NCBI GenBank assembly: GCA_036763105.1
Contig: JBAIYS010000004.1
Location: forward strand, 1-64,000
Length of the DNA stretch: 64,000 nt
Direction: 5' to 3'
Source: Peptococcaceae bacterium 1198_IL3148
GTDB taxonomy: Bacteria; Bacillota; Desulfotomaculia; Desulfotomaculales; Desulfohalotomaculaceae
Shown here: positions 35,486 through 44,175 of the stretch, one piece after another
Layout: each line of letters begins with the position of its first letter
How positions within the stretch are numbered: position 1 is the first letter of the stretch
Made by a program: the position numbers and the translations under genes
The notes under the pieces: model-generated
What the model saw: only the letters and a program-made list of their open reading frames with translations
Told to the model about the DNA's origin: nothing
The model's database searches: none

Positions 35486-36721
35486 GTGAAAAAGTTAATG
35501 CAGAAACCAGAACTGCTTGCCCCGGCAGGGGATTTAGAAAAATTAAAATCAGCCATTATTTATGGTGCCGATGCGGTCTACCTTGGTGGTAAACAATTTG
35601 GATTGCGTGCCAGCGCCAACAATTTTGGCGCCGAGGATTTAGCCCTAGGGGTAGAGTTTGCTCACCAACATGGTGCCAAAGTTTACGTTACAGTAAATAT
35701 ATTTGCCCACAACCATGATCTTCAGTTGTTGCCCAATTATTTAAATTTTTTGCAAGACACCGGCGTTGACGCCATTATTGTCTCTGATCCCGGCGTAATC
35801 GCCACAGCCCGCAGTGTAACCCCCAAACTACCCATCCATTTAAGCACCCAAGCCAATACCACCAACTGGGCCAGTGTACAATTTTGGCAACAGCAAGGGG
35901 TGGAAAGGGTTGTGCTGGCAAGGGAATTGTCTTTGAACGAAATTAAAGATATATCTGATAAGGTGGATATTGAATTAGAAGCATTTATTCATGGGGCGAT
36001 GTGCATGTCCTATTCGGGACGCTGCCTGCTTAGCAATCATTTAACGGGACGGGATGCCAACCGTGGTGACTGTGCCCAAGCCTGCCGCTGGAAGTATTAC
36101 TTGATGGAGGAAAAGCGACCGGGGCAGTATTTCCCGGTGGAGGAGGACAATCGTGGCACCTATTTTATGAGTTCCCGGGATTTAAGCTTAATAGAATATG
36201 TGCCCCAACTAATTGAAGCTGGTGTAAAAAGTTTTAAGATTGAAGGCCGCATGAAAAGCGTTCATTATGTTGCCACAGTGGTAAAATGCTATCGCCAAGC
36301 TATAGATAATTACTTCAATAATCGAGAGCATTATCGTATTGACCCAAGGTGGCTTGATGAAATAGCTAAGGTCAGTCATCGCGAGTATACCACTGGTTTT
36401 CTGTTGGGGCAACCAGGTGGTGAGGCGCAATCAAAAAATGCTCCCCACGCTAACCGCAACTATCGATTTGTTGGTGTGGTCCGTGATTACGATGTAAACA
36501 GTGGCCTAGCTTTGGTGGAGCAACGCAACCACTTTGCAGTGGGTGATGCCGTTGAAATTTTTCAACCCCAGGGCGATAATATGACGATGACCATTGAGAA
36601 AATATATGATCAGAAGGGCAATTTGCAGCTCAATGCTCCCCATGCCCAGCAGTTGGTAAAATTGCCAATGCCAGAAATTAAACAATGGAGTATGCTCAGA
36701 CAAGTGGTGAAGAAGGACTAA
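35486..36721 (+). CDS. U32-family peptidase (TrhP/RlhA-like)
   Basis: A 411-residue protein of peptidase family U32. The family's signature is visible as EAFIHGAMCMSYSGRCLLSN (about 168-187), with further Cys in RGDCAQACRW, the four-Cys set that probably binds an Fe-S cluster. The N-terminus (KPELLAPAGDLEKLKSAI) is standard. Relatives are either collagenase-like proteins or, better supported in bacteria, prephenate-dependent tRNA/rRNA hydroxylation factors such as TrhP and RlhA. The start may be GTG at 35486 or ATG at 35498. It sits after mltG, and a terminator follows. Confidence 0.88.
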   Translation: MKKLMQKPELLAPAGDLEKLKSAIIYGADAVYLGGKQFGLRASANNFGAEDLALGVEFAHQHGAKVYVTVNIFAHNHDLQLLPNYLNFLQDTGVDAIIVSDPGVIATARSVTPKLPIHLSTQANTTNWASVQFWQQQGVERVVLARELSLNEIKDISDKVDIELEAFIHGAMCMSYSGRCLLSNHLTGRDANRGDCAQACRWKYYLMEEKRPGQYFPVEEDNRGTYFMSSRDLSLIEYVPQLIEAGVKSFKIEGRMKSVHYVATVVKCYRQAIDNYFNNREHYRIDPRWLDEIAKVSHREYTTGFLLGQPGGEAQSKNAPHANRNYRFVGVVRDYDVNSGLALVEQRNHFAVGDAVEIFQPQGDNMTMTIEKIYDQKGNLQLNAPHAQQLVKLPMPEIKQWSMLRQVVKKD

Positions 36722-36729
36722 AGACCATT

Positions 36730-36774
36730 AATATACAGGGCACAGCCAGTGGCAGTGGCCTGTATATTTTTTTC
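36730..36774 (+). terminator. Rho-independent terminator after the U32 gene
   Basis: ATATACAGG (36731-36739) pairs with CCTGTATAT (36759-36767), with an inner GC-rich stem, ending in a seven-T run. Confidence 0.85.
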
Positions 36775-36818
36775 TTCCAGTGTATAAGCTAAAGGTAATA
36801 ACTGGAAGGTGGTTACCT

Positions 36819-38525
36819 GTGGAGTTTTTAAGGAAAAAACGCATTGTTCAAACCTTTTATTTGTTTTTAATCCTATTAATACCGATAATGGCTAAGTTGA
36901 TTGATGTACAGATTTATCATGGATCAGAATATGCTCATAAAGCATTGGAACAAAGATCCATTAAAGTAGTGTTGGAGGACATACCCCGGGGGGATATTTT
37001 AGATCGCAATTTAAAATCGCTGACCGGCAGCGGGTTGCAAAATAAAATAGTTGTTTTTCCCACCATTATGGATAACCCACAACAGGTGGCAGATCAACTG
37101 GCTGCTGTGTTAAAGGTTAGTGCCAGTGAAGTGTTAAAGGAGTTTGCCAACGGCAGTGGCATTCTTCCATACAACCCCAACATCGAACAGATTAGTACAA
37201 TTACAGCGCAACAGTGGGATGGTGTTATGGTACTGCCGGTACAGTATCGCTATCAAAGGGAACCTATGGCTGCGCATTTAATTGGTCATTTAGGGAGTAT
37301 ACCGTCCCAAGAAGTGCTGGAACAATTGGCGGTGGAGACAAATAAATCTTACCAATTGGGCGATTTAATTGGTAAAATGGGTTTAGAGAAGTATTATGAA
37401 ACCGAGCTTAAGTCCACTAAACCTGAGCGTCTGATACGCACTTTCACAGACGCTGCTGGCACAATGTTAGCCGGTATGGGTATGAAATTGGAAATAAACC
37501 AACCGGACCCAGGCCGACAGCATTTAGTGACCACCATTGATTACAACATTCAAAGCACTGTGGAAAAAGTAATGGATAAGCATATCCAACAGGGTGCAGT
37601 GGTGGTGATGGACGTTAATACCGGGGATGTGGTGGCTATGGCCAGTAGGCCTAATTACAATCCAGCAAATGTATCCAACGTGTTGGCCACAGCCTCTGCC
37701 GATACATTTATTGATCACTGCACCTCCCTTTATCAACCGGGATCAATATTTAAGTTGGTGGTGGCGGCAGCGGCATTGGAGGAGGGCATCGTCAGTTTAG
37801 ACAGTACCTTTGTTTGTTTAGGGGAACATGCAGAACTAGTTAATTGTTGGCACCATTCCGGTCACGGTCCCATAACCTTTGATCAAGCCTTTGCACAATC
37901 CTGTAACCCGGTTTTTGCCGAGCTGGCCTTAAAGTTAGGGCCAGAGAAAATTATTGAATATGCTAAAAAATTGGGATTAGATAAACAAATAATTATTGGT
38001 TACCCAATACCACCAGACAGAAGGCAAAATTTAAAATTAATTGCCGAACCATATAATCTGGTTAACAGTAGCATCGGCCAGGGCCCGGTTTTAGCAACAC
38101 CAATGCAATTAACGGCCATGATGAATTGTATTGTGAACGATGGCGCATACATCCCCCCCAGAGTGGTGATAGGGCTGCAACAGACCGACGGCACCATCAC
38201 AAAACGTTTTGCTCCTGGTAACAGTCATCGGGCTATTTCACCCCAAACTGTGGTGCAGATCAAACAACTTTTGACGCTGGTGGTTAAAGATGGAGTTGGC
38301 AAAAAAGCAGCGATTGCCGATATCGGCAGTGCTGGCAAAACCGGTTCCGCTGAAGTGGCGGGACAACAGCAGGTTAATGCTTGGTTTTGTGGCTATGCCC
38401 CGGTTAACAACCCACGTTATGTGGTAACGGTATTGGTGGAACATGGTGAGAGTGGGGGTGAAACGGCAGCCCCTGTGTTTAAAGAAATAATGGAGAAAAC
38501 ATTAGCGCCTGCTTCCGTTGACTAG
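36819..38525 (+). CDS. Class B penicillin-binding protein (transpeptidase)
   Basis: A 568-residue membrane-anchored DD-transpeptidase that cross-links peptidoglycan. An N-terminal transmembrane helix (about 8-28) is followed by a PBP dimer domain (DIPRGDILDRNLKSL) and the catalytic domain with S309-I-F-K312, S361-C-N and K507-T-G. It resembles the SpoVD/FtsI/PbpA group but lacks PASTA repeats and is not next to division genes, so the specific role (elongation, division or sporulation) is open. The GTG at 36819 behind GGAAGGTGG is preferred to the GTG at 36780. Confidence 0.9.
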   Translation: MEFLRKKRIVQTFYLFLILLIPIMAKLIDVQIYHGSEYAHKALEQRSIKVVLEDIPRGDILDRNLKSLTGSGLQNKIVVFPTIMDNPQQVADQLAAVLKVSASEVLKEFANGSGILPYNPNIEQISTITAQQWDGVMVLPVQYRYQREPMAAHLIGHLGSIPSQEVLEQLAVETNKSYQLGDLIGKMGLEKYYETELKSTKPERLIRTFTDAAGTMLAGMGMKLEINQPDPGRQHLVTTIDYNIQSTVEKVMDKHIQQGAVVVMDVNTGDVVAMASRPNYNPANVSNVLATASADTFIDHCTSLYQPGSIFKLVVAAAALEEGIVSLDSTFVCLGEHAELVNCWHHSGHGPITFDQAFAQSCNPVFAELALKLGPEKIIEYAKKLGLDKQIIIGYPIPPDRRQNLKLIAEPYNLVNSSIGQGPVLATPMQLTAMMNCIVNDGAYIPPRVVIGLQQTDGTITKRFAPGNSHRAISPQTVVQIKQLLTLVVKDGVGKKAAIADIGSAGKTGSAEVAGQQQVNAWFCGYAPVNNPRYVVTVLVEHGESGGETAAPVFKEIMEKTLAPASVD

Positions 38526-38591
38526 ATAGTAGGATTATTGTAGAATAATAGCATGACTTTAGAGAAAACTTTCACTAAATGAGGTGGGAAA

Positions 38592-39359
38592 ATGATTGTT
38601 AAGGGAGAAAGTATTCGTGCGTTACGGGAAGAACGGGGATATACATTACAAGATTTGGCTAAACGGGCTAAGTTGTCGTTATCATACCTAAGCGAAATTG
38701 AAAGGGGATCAAAACGTCCATCACTAAAAACCATAGATAAACTTGCCACCGCCCTTAATGTACCCAAAACCCAGTTGATTGAAGGAGAAATCACTGACAC
38801 CGGCTTGGCACTGGGCGAAAAAATCAGAATTATTCGCAACGAAAAGGCCATGTCCCTGCAGGATTTGGCAGATAAAGTAGGAATATCATTATCTTATTTG
38901 AGTGAAATTGAACGGGGCACAGTTTATCCGGCACTAAATACTTTAAAAAGGGTGGCTGATGGGCTAGGTGTGCCGGCTACATCTTTAATGGGACATGAAG
39001 GGACACTGGGACATAAATTGAAATCTCTACGGGAGGAATATGGTTTAACCCAAGCCCAGTTGGCAAACTTAGCTGGTGTAACCGCAGGTTTAATTGGTCA
39101 AATTGAACAAGGGAAAGTACAACCATCCTTAAAAACTCTGGAAAAATTAGCAGAGGTTATGGGGGTTTCTCCTTGTTACTTTATCATGGAACCTGGCGCT
39201 GTGGATCAAATGCTAAATTTAATGAGTCCTGAACTTCGTGAATTGCTGGTCCATCCCAATGTTCAGTCGGTGCTGAGCATGATTGGAAACCTAAGTGAAA
39301 AGGAATTGCAATTTGTTCTAAACTTTATTCAATTATTTAAACGCTCAGAAATTAGTTAG
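38592..39359 (+). CDS. Transcriptional regulator with three tandem XRE helix-turn-helix domains
   Basis: A 255-residue protein made of three Cro/C1-type HTH units: residues about 5-62 (IRALREERGYTLQDLA... LSYLSEIERG), 74-130 (IRIIRNEKAMSLQDLA... LSYLSEIERG) and 138-194 (LKSLREEYGLTQAQLA... GLIGQIEQG). The first two are closely alike, indicating recent duplication. A helical C-terminus (about 205-255, LVHPNVQSVLSMIGNL) may dimerise. GAGGTGG precedes the ATG. It lies between a PBP and thioredoxin, with no obvious target. The repeated DNA-binding units suggest recognition of a long or tandem operator. Confidence 0.9.
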   Translation: MIVKGESIRALREERGYTLQDLAKRAKLSLSYLSEIERGSKRPSLKTIDKLATALNVPKTQLIEGEITDTGLALGEKIRIIRNEKAMSLQDLADKVGISLSYLSEIERGTVYPALNTLKRVADGLGVPATSLMGHEGTLGHKLKSLREEYGLTQAQLANLAGVTAGLIGQIEQGKVQPSLKTLEKLAEVMGVSPCYFIMEPGAVDQMLNLMSPELRELLVHPNVQSVLSMIGNLSEKELQFVLNFIQLFKRSEIS

Positions 39360-39523
39360 TATATGAATGTTAAAAATATAATCGACTGATTTAATTGATG
39401 TATTTGTATTTATTTTAAGAAAATTAAAAAATAACTTAATTTAACTGGCCTCTGGTAAAAAATTCTGCTAATATATTGCATATAGAAAATTAGTAAATAA
39501 CATAATAGGAGGCTGGTTGTCGG

Positions 39524-39844
39524 ATGGCACTAGAATTAAATGAAGTAGATTTTGAAGTGGAAGTACTGAAGTCTGATATACCTGTGTTAGTAGACTTTTG
39601 GGCACCATGGTGTGGTCCTTGTAAAAGCATGGCCCCAGTATTAGAAGAGTTATCCCAAGAATTTGCCGGTAAAGTAAAAATTGCCAAGGTAAATGTAGAT
39701 AATAATCAGTCATTGGCCGGACAGTATCAAGTAATGAGTATACCTAACTTAGTCTTTTTTAAAGACGGTAAAAAGGTCGATCAGCAAATTGGTTTTACCC
39801 CCAAAGTTGAATTAACTAAAAAGCTAAATGAGTTGTTAAAGTAG
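39524..39844 (+). CDS. trxA: Thioredoxin
   Basis: A 106-residue canonical thioredoxin: active site WCGPC at 29-33 (C30 and C33), the cis-Pro in MSIPNLVFFKDG, and the DFWAPWC approach strand. It is a cytoplasmic disulfide reductase. AGGAGG precedes the ATG and a terminator follows. The upstream AT-rich region probably has its promoter. It may be used with thioredoxin reductase outside the window. Confidence 0.96.
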   Translation: MALELNEVDFEVEVLKSDIPVLVDFWAPWCGPCKSMAPVLEELSQEFAGKVKIAKVNVDNNQSLAGQYQVMSIPNLVFFKDGKKVDQQIGFTPKVELTKKLNELLK

Positions 39845-39848
39845 TTTT

Positions 39849-39880
39849 TTAAACCCATCGAAAGGATGGGTTTTTTTGTT
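39849..39880 (+). terminator. Rho-independent terminator of trxA
   Basis: AAACCCATC (39851-39859) pairs with GATGGGTTT (39865-39873), followed by a T run. Confidence 0.92.
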
Positions 39881-39938
39881 TTATTTATGTAGAATATCGT
39901 TGCAGATATCAGAAATAATATTTTTAGGAGGTGAGTAA

Positions 39939-40196
39939 ATGGAGCTAGGCAGGAATTGGCATAAGTGGAAAGATGTATTAGGCTCTGCGGTACAACTTGG
40001 AGAAAGATTAGGTTTATCCCATGACAACATTGACGACACCGCCTATCGCTTGGGACAATTTTTTGCCAACACCTTAGATCCTGGCAACAAAGAACAGCGT
40101 TTGTTAAAGGAATTATGGGAAAATGGCACCGAAGAGGAACGACGGGATTTGGCTTCGATGATGGCTAAGATGAGTAAACGTGATTCCCTTAACTAA
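39939..40196 (+). CDS. DUF3243 small protein
   Basis: An 85-residue soluble helical protein. The Firmicute DUF3243 pattern is visible as NWHKWKDVLGSAVQLGE (about 6-22), TAYRLGQFFANTLDPGNKEQ and ELWENGTEEERRDLASMM. AGGAGGTGAG precedes the ATG ideally. A DUF1540 gene follows after 24 bp, so the two are probably co-transcribed. Function is unknown; related genes are often in sporulating species. Confidence 0.85.
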   Translation: MELGRNWHKWKDVLGSAVQLGERLGLSHDNIDDTAYRLGQFFANTLDPGNKEQRLLKELWENGTEEERRDLASMMAKMSKRDSLN

Positions 40197-40220
40197 ATAT
40201 GAGCCAAAGGAGGTAATATT

Positions 40221-40382
40221 ATGCAATGTTCCTCAGGGGTATCTAAATGTATGGTGGAAGAATGTAAATATAACAACAACCACCAATGTTATGCCGAAGG
40301 TATCGAAGTGAGATCCAGCGGCACCATGTCCGTTAGTGATAGCCAAAGCACCTGCTGTCAAACCTTTGAACCTAGAGAATAA
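40221..40382 (+). CDS. DUF1540 small cysteine-rich protein (53 aa)
   Basis: ATG at 40221, behind AAAGGAGG, opens 53 codons. Cys residues at 3, 10, 15, 23, 45 and 46 form the DUF1540 pattern: CxxxxxxCxxxxCxxxxxxxC followed by a CC near the end (STCCQTFEP). Such proteins are common in sporulating clostridia and probably bind a metal. It lies in tandem with the DUF3243 gene and ends at a bidirectional terminator shared with the sigma-K-like fragment. Confidence 0.85.
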   Translation: MQCSSGVSKCMVEECKYNNNHQCYAEGIEVRSSGTMSVSDSQSTCCQTFEPRE

Positions 40383-40389
40383 CTGCGTA

Positions 40390-40432
40390 AAGTGACAGGG
40401 GCAGAATAACTGCCCCTGTCTATAGTTTTTTC
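40390..40432. terminator. Bidirectional terminator
   Basis: GACAGGGGCA (40394-40403) pairs with TGCCCCTGTC (40411-40420), with T-rich sequence on the plus-strand side. The stop of the minus-strand sigma-like gene lies directly beside it. Confidence 0.88.
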
Positions 40433-40779
40433 TTCAATTCTTTTTCAATACAATCTGATGCATATATGTTAAAAGGTAGTTCATTAATATCATAGGTTTG
40501 TATTGCTTTAATTAAACCAATGGTACCAACGGTAATTAAATCGTCTTCATCAAAATTATAAGCGGCAAATTTTTTGATTACCGAGTCAACGATAGCCAAA
40601 TTTCGTTCCATTAATATGGAAAAGGCTTCTTCATTACCTTGTTTAAACAAGTAAAAGTATTTAAGTTCCTCTTGTTTTGATAGAGGTTGAGGTAGTGCAC
40701 TGCTGGCAACACAAGAAACCAGCAAAAAGATTCCATTGAGAACAAAGAATGCTGTAATAGCTCCTAGGGCAGTGGACAT
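40420..40779 (-). CDS. Truncated pro-sigma-K-like protein (pro-sequence and sigma region 2 only)
   Basis: A 119-residue protein resembling the N-terminal half of sporulation sigma factor K. It has a hydrophobic pro-like segment (ITAFFVLNGIFLLVSCVASS) followed by the PQPLS boundary, EELKYFYLFKQGNEEAF, and region 2 with DEDDLITVGTIGLIKAI. It ends right after region 2 (CIEKELKKKL); regions 3 and 4 are absent. The conserved NLRLVAHIVKKF of sigma-K is changed to NLAIVDSVIKKF, and the DNA-melting helix is altered. The TAG stop is followed by a terminator, so the short form looks fixed rather than caused by a split. It may be a relic or a non-promoter-binding regulator. Confidence 0.75.
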   Translation of the reverse strand: MSTALGAITAFFVLNGIFLLVSCVASSALPQPLSKQEELKYFYLFKQGNEEAFSILMERNLAIVDSVIKKFAAYNFDEDDLITVGTIGLIKAIQTYDINELPFNIYASDCIEKELKKKL

Positions 40780-40789
40780 AAATAATATA

Positions 40790-40823
40790 CCCCCATAAAT
40801 GTTTGTAGTACAATTTATGGGGG
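40790..40823. repeat. Inverted repeat upstream of the sigma-K-like gene
   Basis: CCCCCATAAAT (40790-40800) and ATTTATGGGGG (40813-40823) form a perfect 11-bp stem with a 12-nt loop. It lies between the alcohol dehydrogenase stop and the sigma-like start on the minus strand. Without a long T run it could be a weak terminator or an operator. One arm supplies the GGGGG preceding the sigma-like ATG. Confidence 0.6.
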
Positions 40824-40857
40824 AGATTGTTTAAGTGTGAATGTAGAAATATTGTTT

Positions 40858-41964
40858 TTAAACCAAGTTACTGTTATTGAGAATATCATACAGATCTTGC
40901 TCAGATGGTGTGGCAGGACAATTAGCAATATTTTTAGTGGCTAATGTTTTTTGCACAAACAGTTGCTGTTCTTCAATGGTGAGTTTTAAATCACCTGCTG
41001 GTTGCACCTTTGTCAACAACTGGCCAAACTCTTCTATATTAGTGCAATCCATAGCATGTAACAAGCTTTCTACCTTCTCCGGGCTTTCCTTACTCATAAA
41101 TATTAATGCGGCTTTTAAAAGGACACCGTTAGCCAATCCATGGGGTAGCTTTTTATAATAAGTTAGTGGGTACCCAAGGGAATGAATAACATTGGTGCCG
41201 GTTTGTGCAATGACAATTCCAGCCAGCATAGAGGCGTAAAGCAGTTCTTCACGCTCAGATAAAGATACGTTATCTTCATTCATTGTTTGTAGCAACTGGC
41301 CAATGATAGAGATGCTTTCCAGTGCCAATAGGTCTGAAAATACGGTGGCTCTTTTACTGATAAACCCTTCTATACTGTGGGAAAGGGCATCAATTGCAGT
41401 GTTAATGGTAATGTGCCACGGCAGATTAATGGTGTAACGAGGATCTAAAAATGCTATTGCCGGGAATAATTCATCACCACTGATGGACATTTTAGTTTCT
41501 GCCCAGTCTACAGTAAGCACTGCATAGGGAGTAACTTCACTGCCGGTACCGGCAGTGGTGGGCACTGCCACAATTGGCAGTGGTTGGGTTACCCATTTTT
41601 TGGCCATTAAATCCTGTTGGCTGAGGTCGTTAGTTGCCAATACCGCCACCGCTTTAGCGGCATCCAGCGGACTACCGCCACCAATACCAATGATAAAATC
41701 GGCACCAAATTCACTGGCTATTTTAGCGCCGGCATAAACCGTTGATAAACTAGGATTTTGCTCCACTTGATCGAATACTTTATAGTCTATTCCTTCACTG
41801 TTGAGGGCGGACATCATGTCCTCTAAAGACTTGTTAACCTTAGAGGACGAACCTCCAGTAACAATGATGGCTTTTTGCCCCATTTTTGATAGTGCACTTT
41901 TATTAGTATTTATTGCTCCGAGCCCGAAGAAAATTTTAGTTGGACAGTGAAAGTTAAATTGCAA
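40858..41964 (-). CDS. Iron-containing alcohol dehydrogenase
   Basis: A 368-residue type III dehydrogenase using NAD(P)H. The N-terminal Rossmann part includes ATGGSSS-like VTGGSSS and GIGGGSPLDAAKAVA (about 92-106). The C-terminal iron site is marked by AIDALSHSIEGFISKRA and HSLGYPLTYYKKLPHGLANG, with conserved Asp and three His. The substrate (ethanol, butanol or lactaldehyde) cannot be told from sequence. The start is TTG behind GGGAGG. It is probably monocistronic, lying upstream of the truncated sigma-like gene on the same strand. Confidence 0.9.
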   Translation of the reverse strand: MQFNFHCPTKIFFGLGAINTNKSALSKMGQKAIIVTGGSSSKVNKSLEDMMSALNSEGIDYKVFDQVEQNPSLSTVYAGAKIASEFGADFIIGIGGGSPLDAAKAVAVLATNDLSQQDLMAKKWVTQPLPIVAVPTTAGTGSEVTPYAVLTVDWAETKMSISGDELFPAIAFLDPRYTINLPWHITINTAIDALSHSIEGFISKRATVFSDLLALESISIIGQLLQTMNEDNVSLSEREELLYASMLAGIVIAQTGTNVIHSLGYPLTYYKKLPHGLANGVLLKAALIFMSKESPEKVESLLHAMDCTNIEEFGQLLTKVQPAGDLKLTIEEQQLFVQKTLATKNIANCPATPSEQDLYDILNNSNLV

Positions 41965-42118
41965 AAGGAAAACCTCCCAAAACTATTTAAATTTTACCAT
42001 AGTTATTTTACCACAGAATTTATTGTTACACACGCATAGAAAAAAAGCGGCTTTTGCAGGATAATAATAATATTAAAGGAATAATTTAAATAACTAACTA
42101 GGCACCAGGGGGATAATT

Positions 42119-42715
42119 ATGATGAATTTATCTGCAGCAATTTTGGCTGGAGGCAAAAGTTCTCGTATGGGTACAACTAAAGCCTTTGTTGAAGTGCACA
42201 GTTGTCGGATTATTGATCATGCCATAGATGAACTAAAACAAGTTTCCAATGACATTATGATAGTAACTAATTCTGTGGAGGAATACAGTCACTTAGGGAT
42301 CCGGTTGGTCAAGGATATAGTACCGGGATTAGGACCCCTTTCCGGTATTCATTCGGCACTGGTACATGCTGAAATGCCCCAGGTACTGATAGTAGCCTGT
42401 GATATGCCCTTTATTGAAGCGCAGTTGGCGAATTTGTTGGCTAAATACTCTTTACATTACGATGTGGTTATTCCCCGGGTAGAAGGGTATTTTGAGCCAC
42501 TATTTGCGGTTTATAACAAGAGTTGTATTCAACACATAGAAAAGTGTATTGGTCAGGGAGGGAAGTTGCGGGTTGTTGACTTTTTTTCTTATGTAAAGGT
42601 AAAATATGTAAACGAGGATGAGATCAGTCAAGTGGCTGATTTAGAAAGGGTTTTCTACAATGTAAACACGCCAAAGGAATTGGCTTTAGCTAAAAAACTA
42701 GCAGAGGGAAAATAG
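42119..42715 (+). CDS. mobA: Molybdenum cofactor guanylyltransferase MobA
   Basis: A 198-residue nucleotidyltransferase attaching GMP to molybdopterin to give the bis-MGD precursor. The GTP-binding AILAGGKSSRMGTTKAF signature is at residues 8-24, and DMPFIEAQL near 96 carries the metal-binding Asp. The C-terminus ends NVNTPKELALAKKL as expected. AGGGGG precedes two ATGs; the first is chosen. It starts a long co-directional run with yqeG and aroE, and no other molybdenum gene is in the window. Confidence 0.92.
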   Translation: MMNLSAAILAGGKSSRMGTTKAFVEVHSCRIIDHAIDELKQVSNDIMIVTNSVEEYSHLGIRLVKDIVPGLGPLSGIHSALVHAEMPQVLIVACDMPFIEAQLANLLAKYSLHYDVVIPRVEGYFEPLFAVYNKSCIQHIEKCIGQGGKLRVVDFFSYVKVKYVNEDEISQVADLERVFYNVNTPKELALAKKLAEGK

Positions 42716-42725
42716 GAGGCAAAAT

Positions 42726-43229
42726 TTGTTGCGTATTTTTTATCCGAATATGTATGTAAGTTCATTAACAAACATAAATATAGACAAGCTAAAAAAAATA
42801 GGTATTAAAGCAATATTGTTTGATTTGGACAATACTTTGGTTCCTTGGAATAGCAATGATTTGGCCAAAGAAACTGCAGAATGGTTTGCGAGTTTGCAAC
42901 GGGCAGGTTTTAAGACCTGTATTTTAAGTAATAACAGCCAACAAAGGGTTGCGGGGATGTGTGATGTGTTGGCAATACCCGGTTTGCACAAAGCCTCTAA
43001 GCCCCGTCGCAGAGCTTTTTGCCGGGCCATGCAGATGTTGAACGTAAAACCCGAAGAGACAGCGATGGTTGGGGACCAAGTTTTCACCGATGTGTTGGGC
43101 GGCAATCGGTTGGGGTTATTTACCATACTGGTAGTACCCATGAGCAGTCATGAATTTATTGGTACCCGAATTAATCGTCAATTTGAAAAAATAGTGTTGC
43201 GTCGCATAAAGCACCAACTGATACAGTAG
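42726..43229 (+). CDS. YqeG-family HAD-superfamily phosphatase
   Basis: A 167-residue HAD IIIA-type phosphatase. The catalytic Asp motif is ILFDLDNTLVPW (about 31-42), the second motif is CILSNNS, a Lys occurs in HKASKPRR, and a GDQVFTDVLGGN motif III is present. Its order with aroE matches Bacillus yqeG-yqeH-aroD, although yqeH is missing here. It likely dephosphorylates a small molecule or phosphatidylglycerol phosphate-like substrate; that is not established. The TTG start follows AGGAGG, and aroE begins nine bases after its stop. Confidence 0.9.
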   Translation: MLRIFYPNMYVSSLTNINIDKLKKIGIKAILFDLDNTLVPWNSNDLAKETAEWFASLQRAGFKTCILSNNSQQRVAGMCDVLAIPGLHKASKPRRRAFCRAMQMLNVKPEETAMVGDQVFTDVLGGNRLGLFTILVVPMSSHEFIGTRINRQFEKIVLRRIKHQLIQ

Positions 43230-43238
43230 AGGTGGATA

Positions 43239-44105
43239 ATGGTTATTGATGGTAACACCATCCTTTGTGGATTATTTGGTCACCCGGTGGCCCATTCCTT
43301 TTCACCGGCTATGCATAATGCCGCCTTTAATGCATTAAAAATGAATTGGGTCTATTTGCCCTTTAATGTGGAGCCACAACACTTACAGCAGGCGGTGGCT
43401 GCTATAAAATCGCTGCATTTGGCGGGGGTTAACGTTACTATTCCCCACAAAGAAGCGGTAATATCCTTATTAGACGAATTAACCCCAGCGGCTCAGAATA
43501 TTGGAGCTGTTAATACCATTGTTAATCAAAATGGGCGGTTGCTTGGCCACAACACTGATGGCGCTGGTTTTACTAAGGCATTGGTTGCAGAATTTCAATT
43601 TGCGGCGGCGGGAAAAAGCGTTGTTATTTTAGGGGCTGGCGGTGCAGCCAAGGCAGTGGCGGTGCAATTGGCTTTAGAAGGGGTAAAAAACATCACTATT
43701 GTTAACCGTGCCCTATCAAAGGCCGAAGCAATAGCCAGTAATTTAAGTAAGTTTCCTGTTAATGTTCAATTGTTAACTTGGGATCAGCAGGAGATTTTGG
43801 CGAGGAAAATGTCCAATGCCGATTTAATTGTGCAGACCACCAATATTGGTATGCACCCCCATGTTGACCAATGTGTTCCTGTGCCTAAAGGTGTTCTCCA
43901 TAGCAATCAGGTTGTCTGTGACCTAATATATAATCCAGTAGAAACGGTTTTTCTAAAGCAAGCGATGATGGCAGGGGCAAAGGCAACCAATGGTTTAGGC
44001 ATGTTATTATATCAAGGAGCAATGGCCTTTGAGGCTTGGACAGGGGCAACTGCCCCGGTAAATGTGATGCGCCAGGTATTGTTAAATAAATTGGGGGATT
44101 ACTGA
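43239..44105 (+). CDS. aroE: Shikimate dehydrogenase AroE
   Basis: A 288-residue NADP-dependent enzyme reducing 3-dehydroshikimate to shikimate. The N-terminal substrate domain has GHPVAHSFSPAMHNAAF and VTIPHKEAV (catalytic Lys). The Asp partner is in HNTDGAGF, and the dinucleotide-binding GAGGAAKAV motif is near 129. It sits among aroK (downstream) and yqeG (upstream). GAGGTGG precedes the ATG. Codons extend to the family's usual length. Confidence 0.95.
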   Translation: MVIDGNTILCGLFGHPVAHSFSPAMHNAAFNALKMNWVYLPFNVEPQHLQQAVAAIKSLHLAGVNVTIPHKEAVISLLDELTPAAQNIGAVNTIVNQNGRLLGHNTDGAGFTKALVAEFQFAAAGKSVVILGAGGAAKAVAVQLALEGVKNITIVNRALSKAEAIASNLSKFPVNVQLLTWDQQEILARKMSNADLIVQTTNIGMHPHVDQCVPVPKGVLHSNQVVCDLIYNPVETVFLKQAMMAGAKATNGLGMLLYQGAMAFEAWTGATAPVNVMRQVLLNKLGDY

Positions 44106-44175
44106 TTATGTTAAGATTTCTTGACGCAGGTTTCCCGACGATGATTTACACGAGTTTAAAAAGGCAGGTGTAACG

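Noticed and set aside
40420-40779. Skin-element split of sigK, as in Bacillus
   Set aside because: The short ORF ends directly at a terminator and no recombinase or C-terminal half is adjacent, so a split gene is not supported within the window.
44108-44173. 21-codon ORF between aroE and aroK
   Set aside because: No ribosome site and no recognisable motif; the segment could be a gene remnant but nothing supports this.
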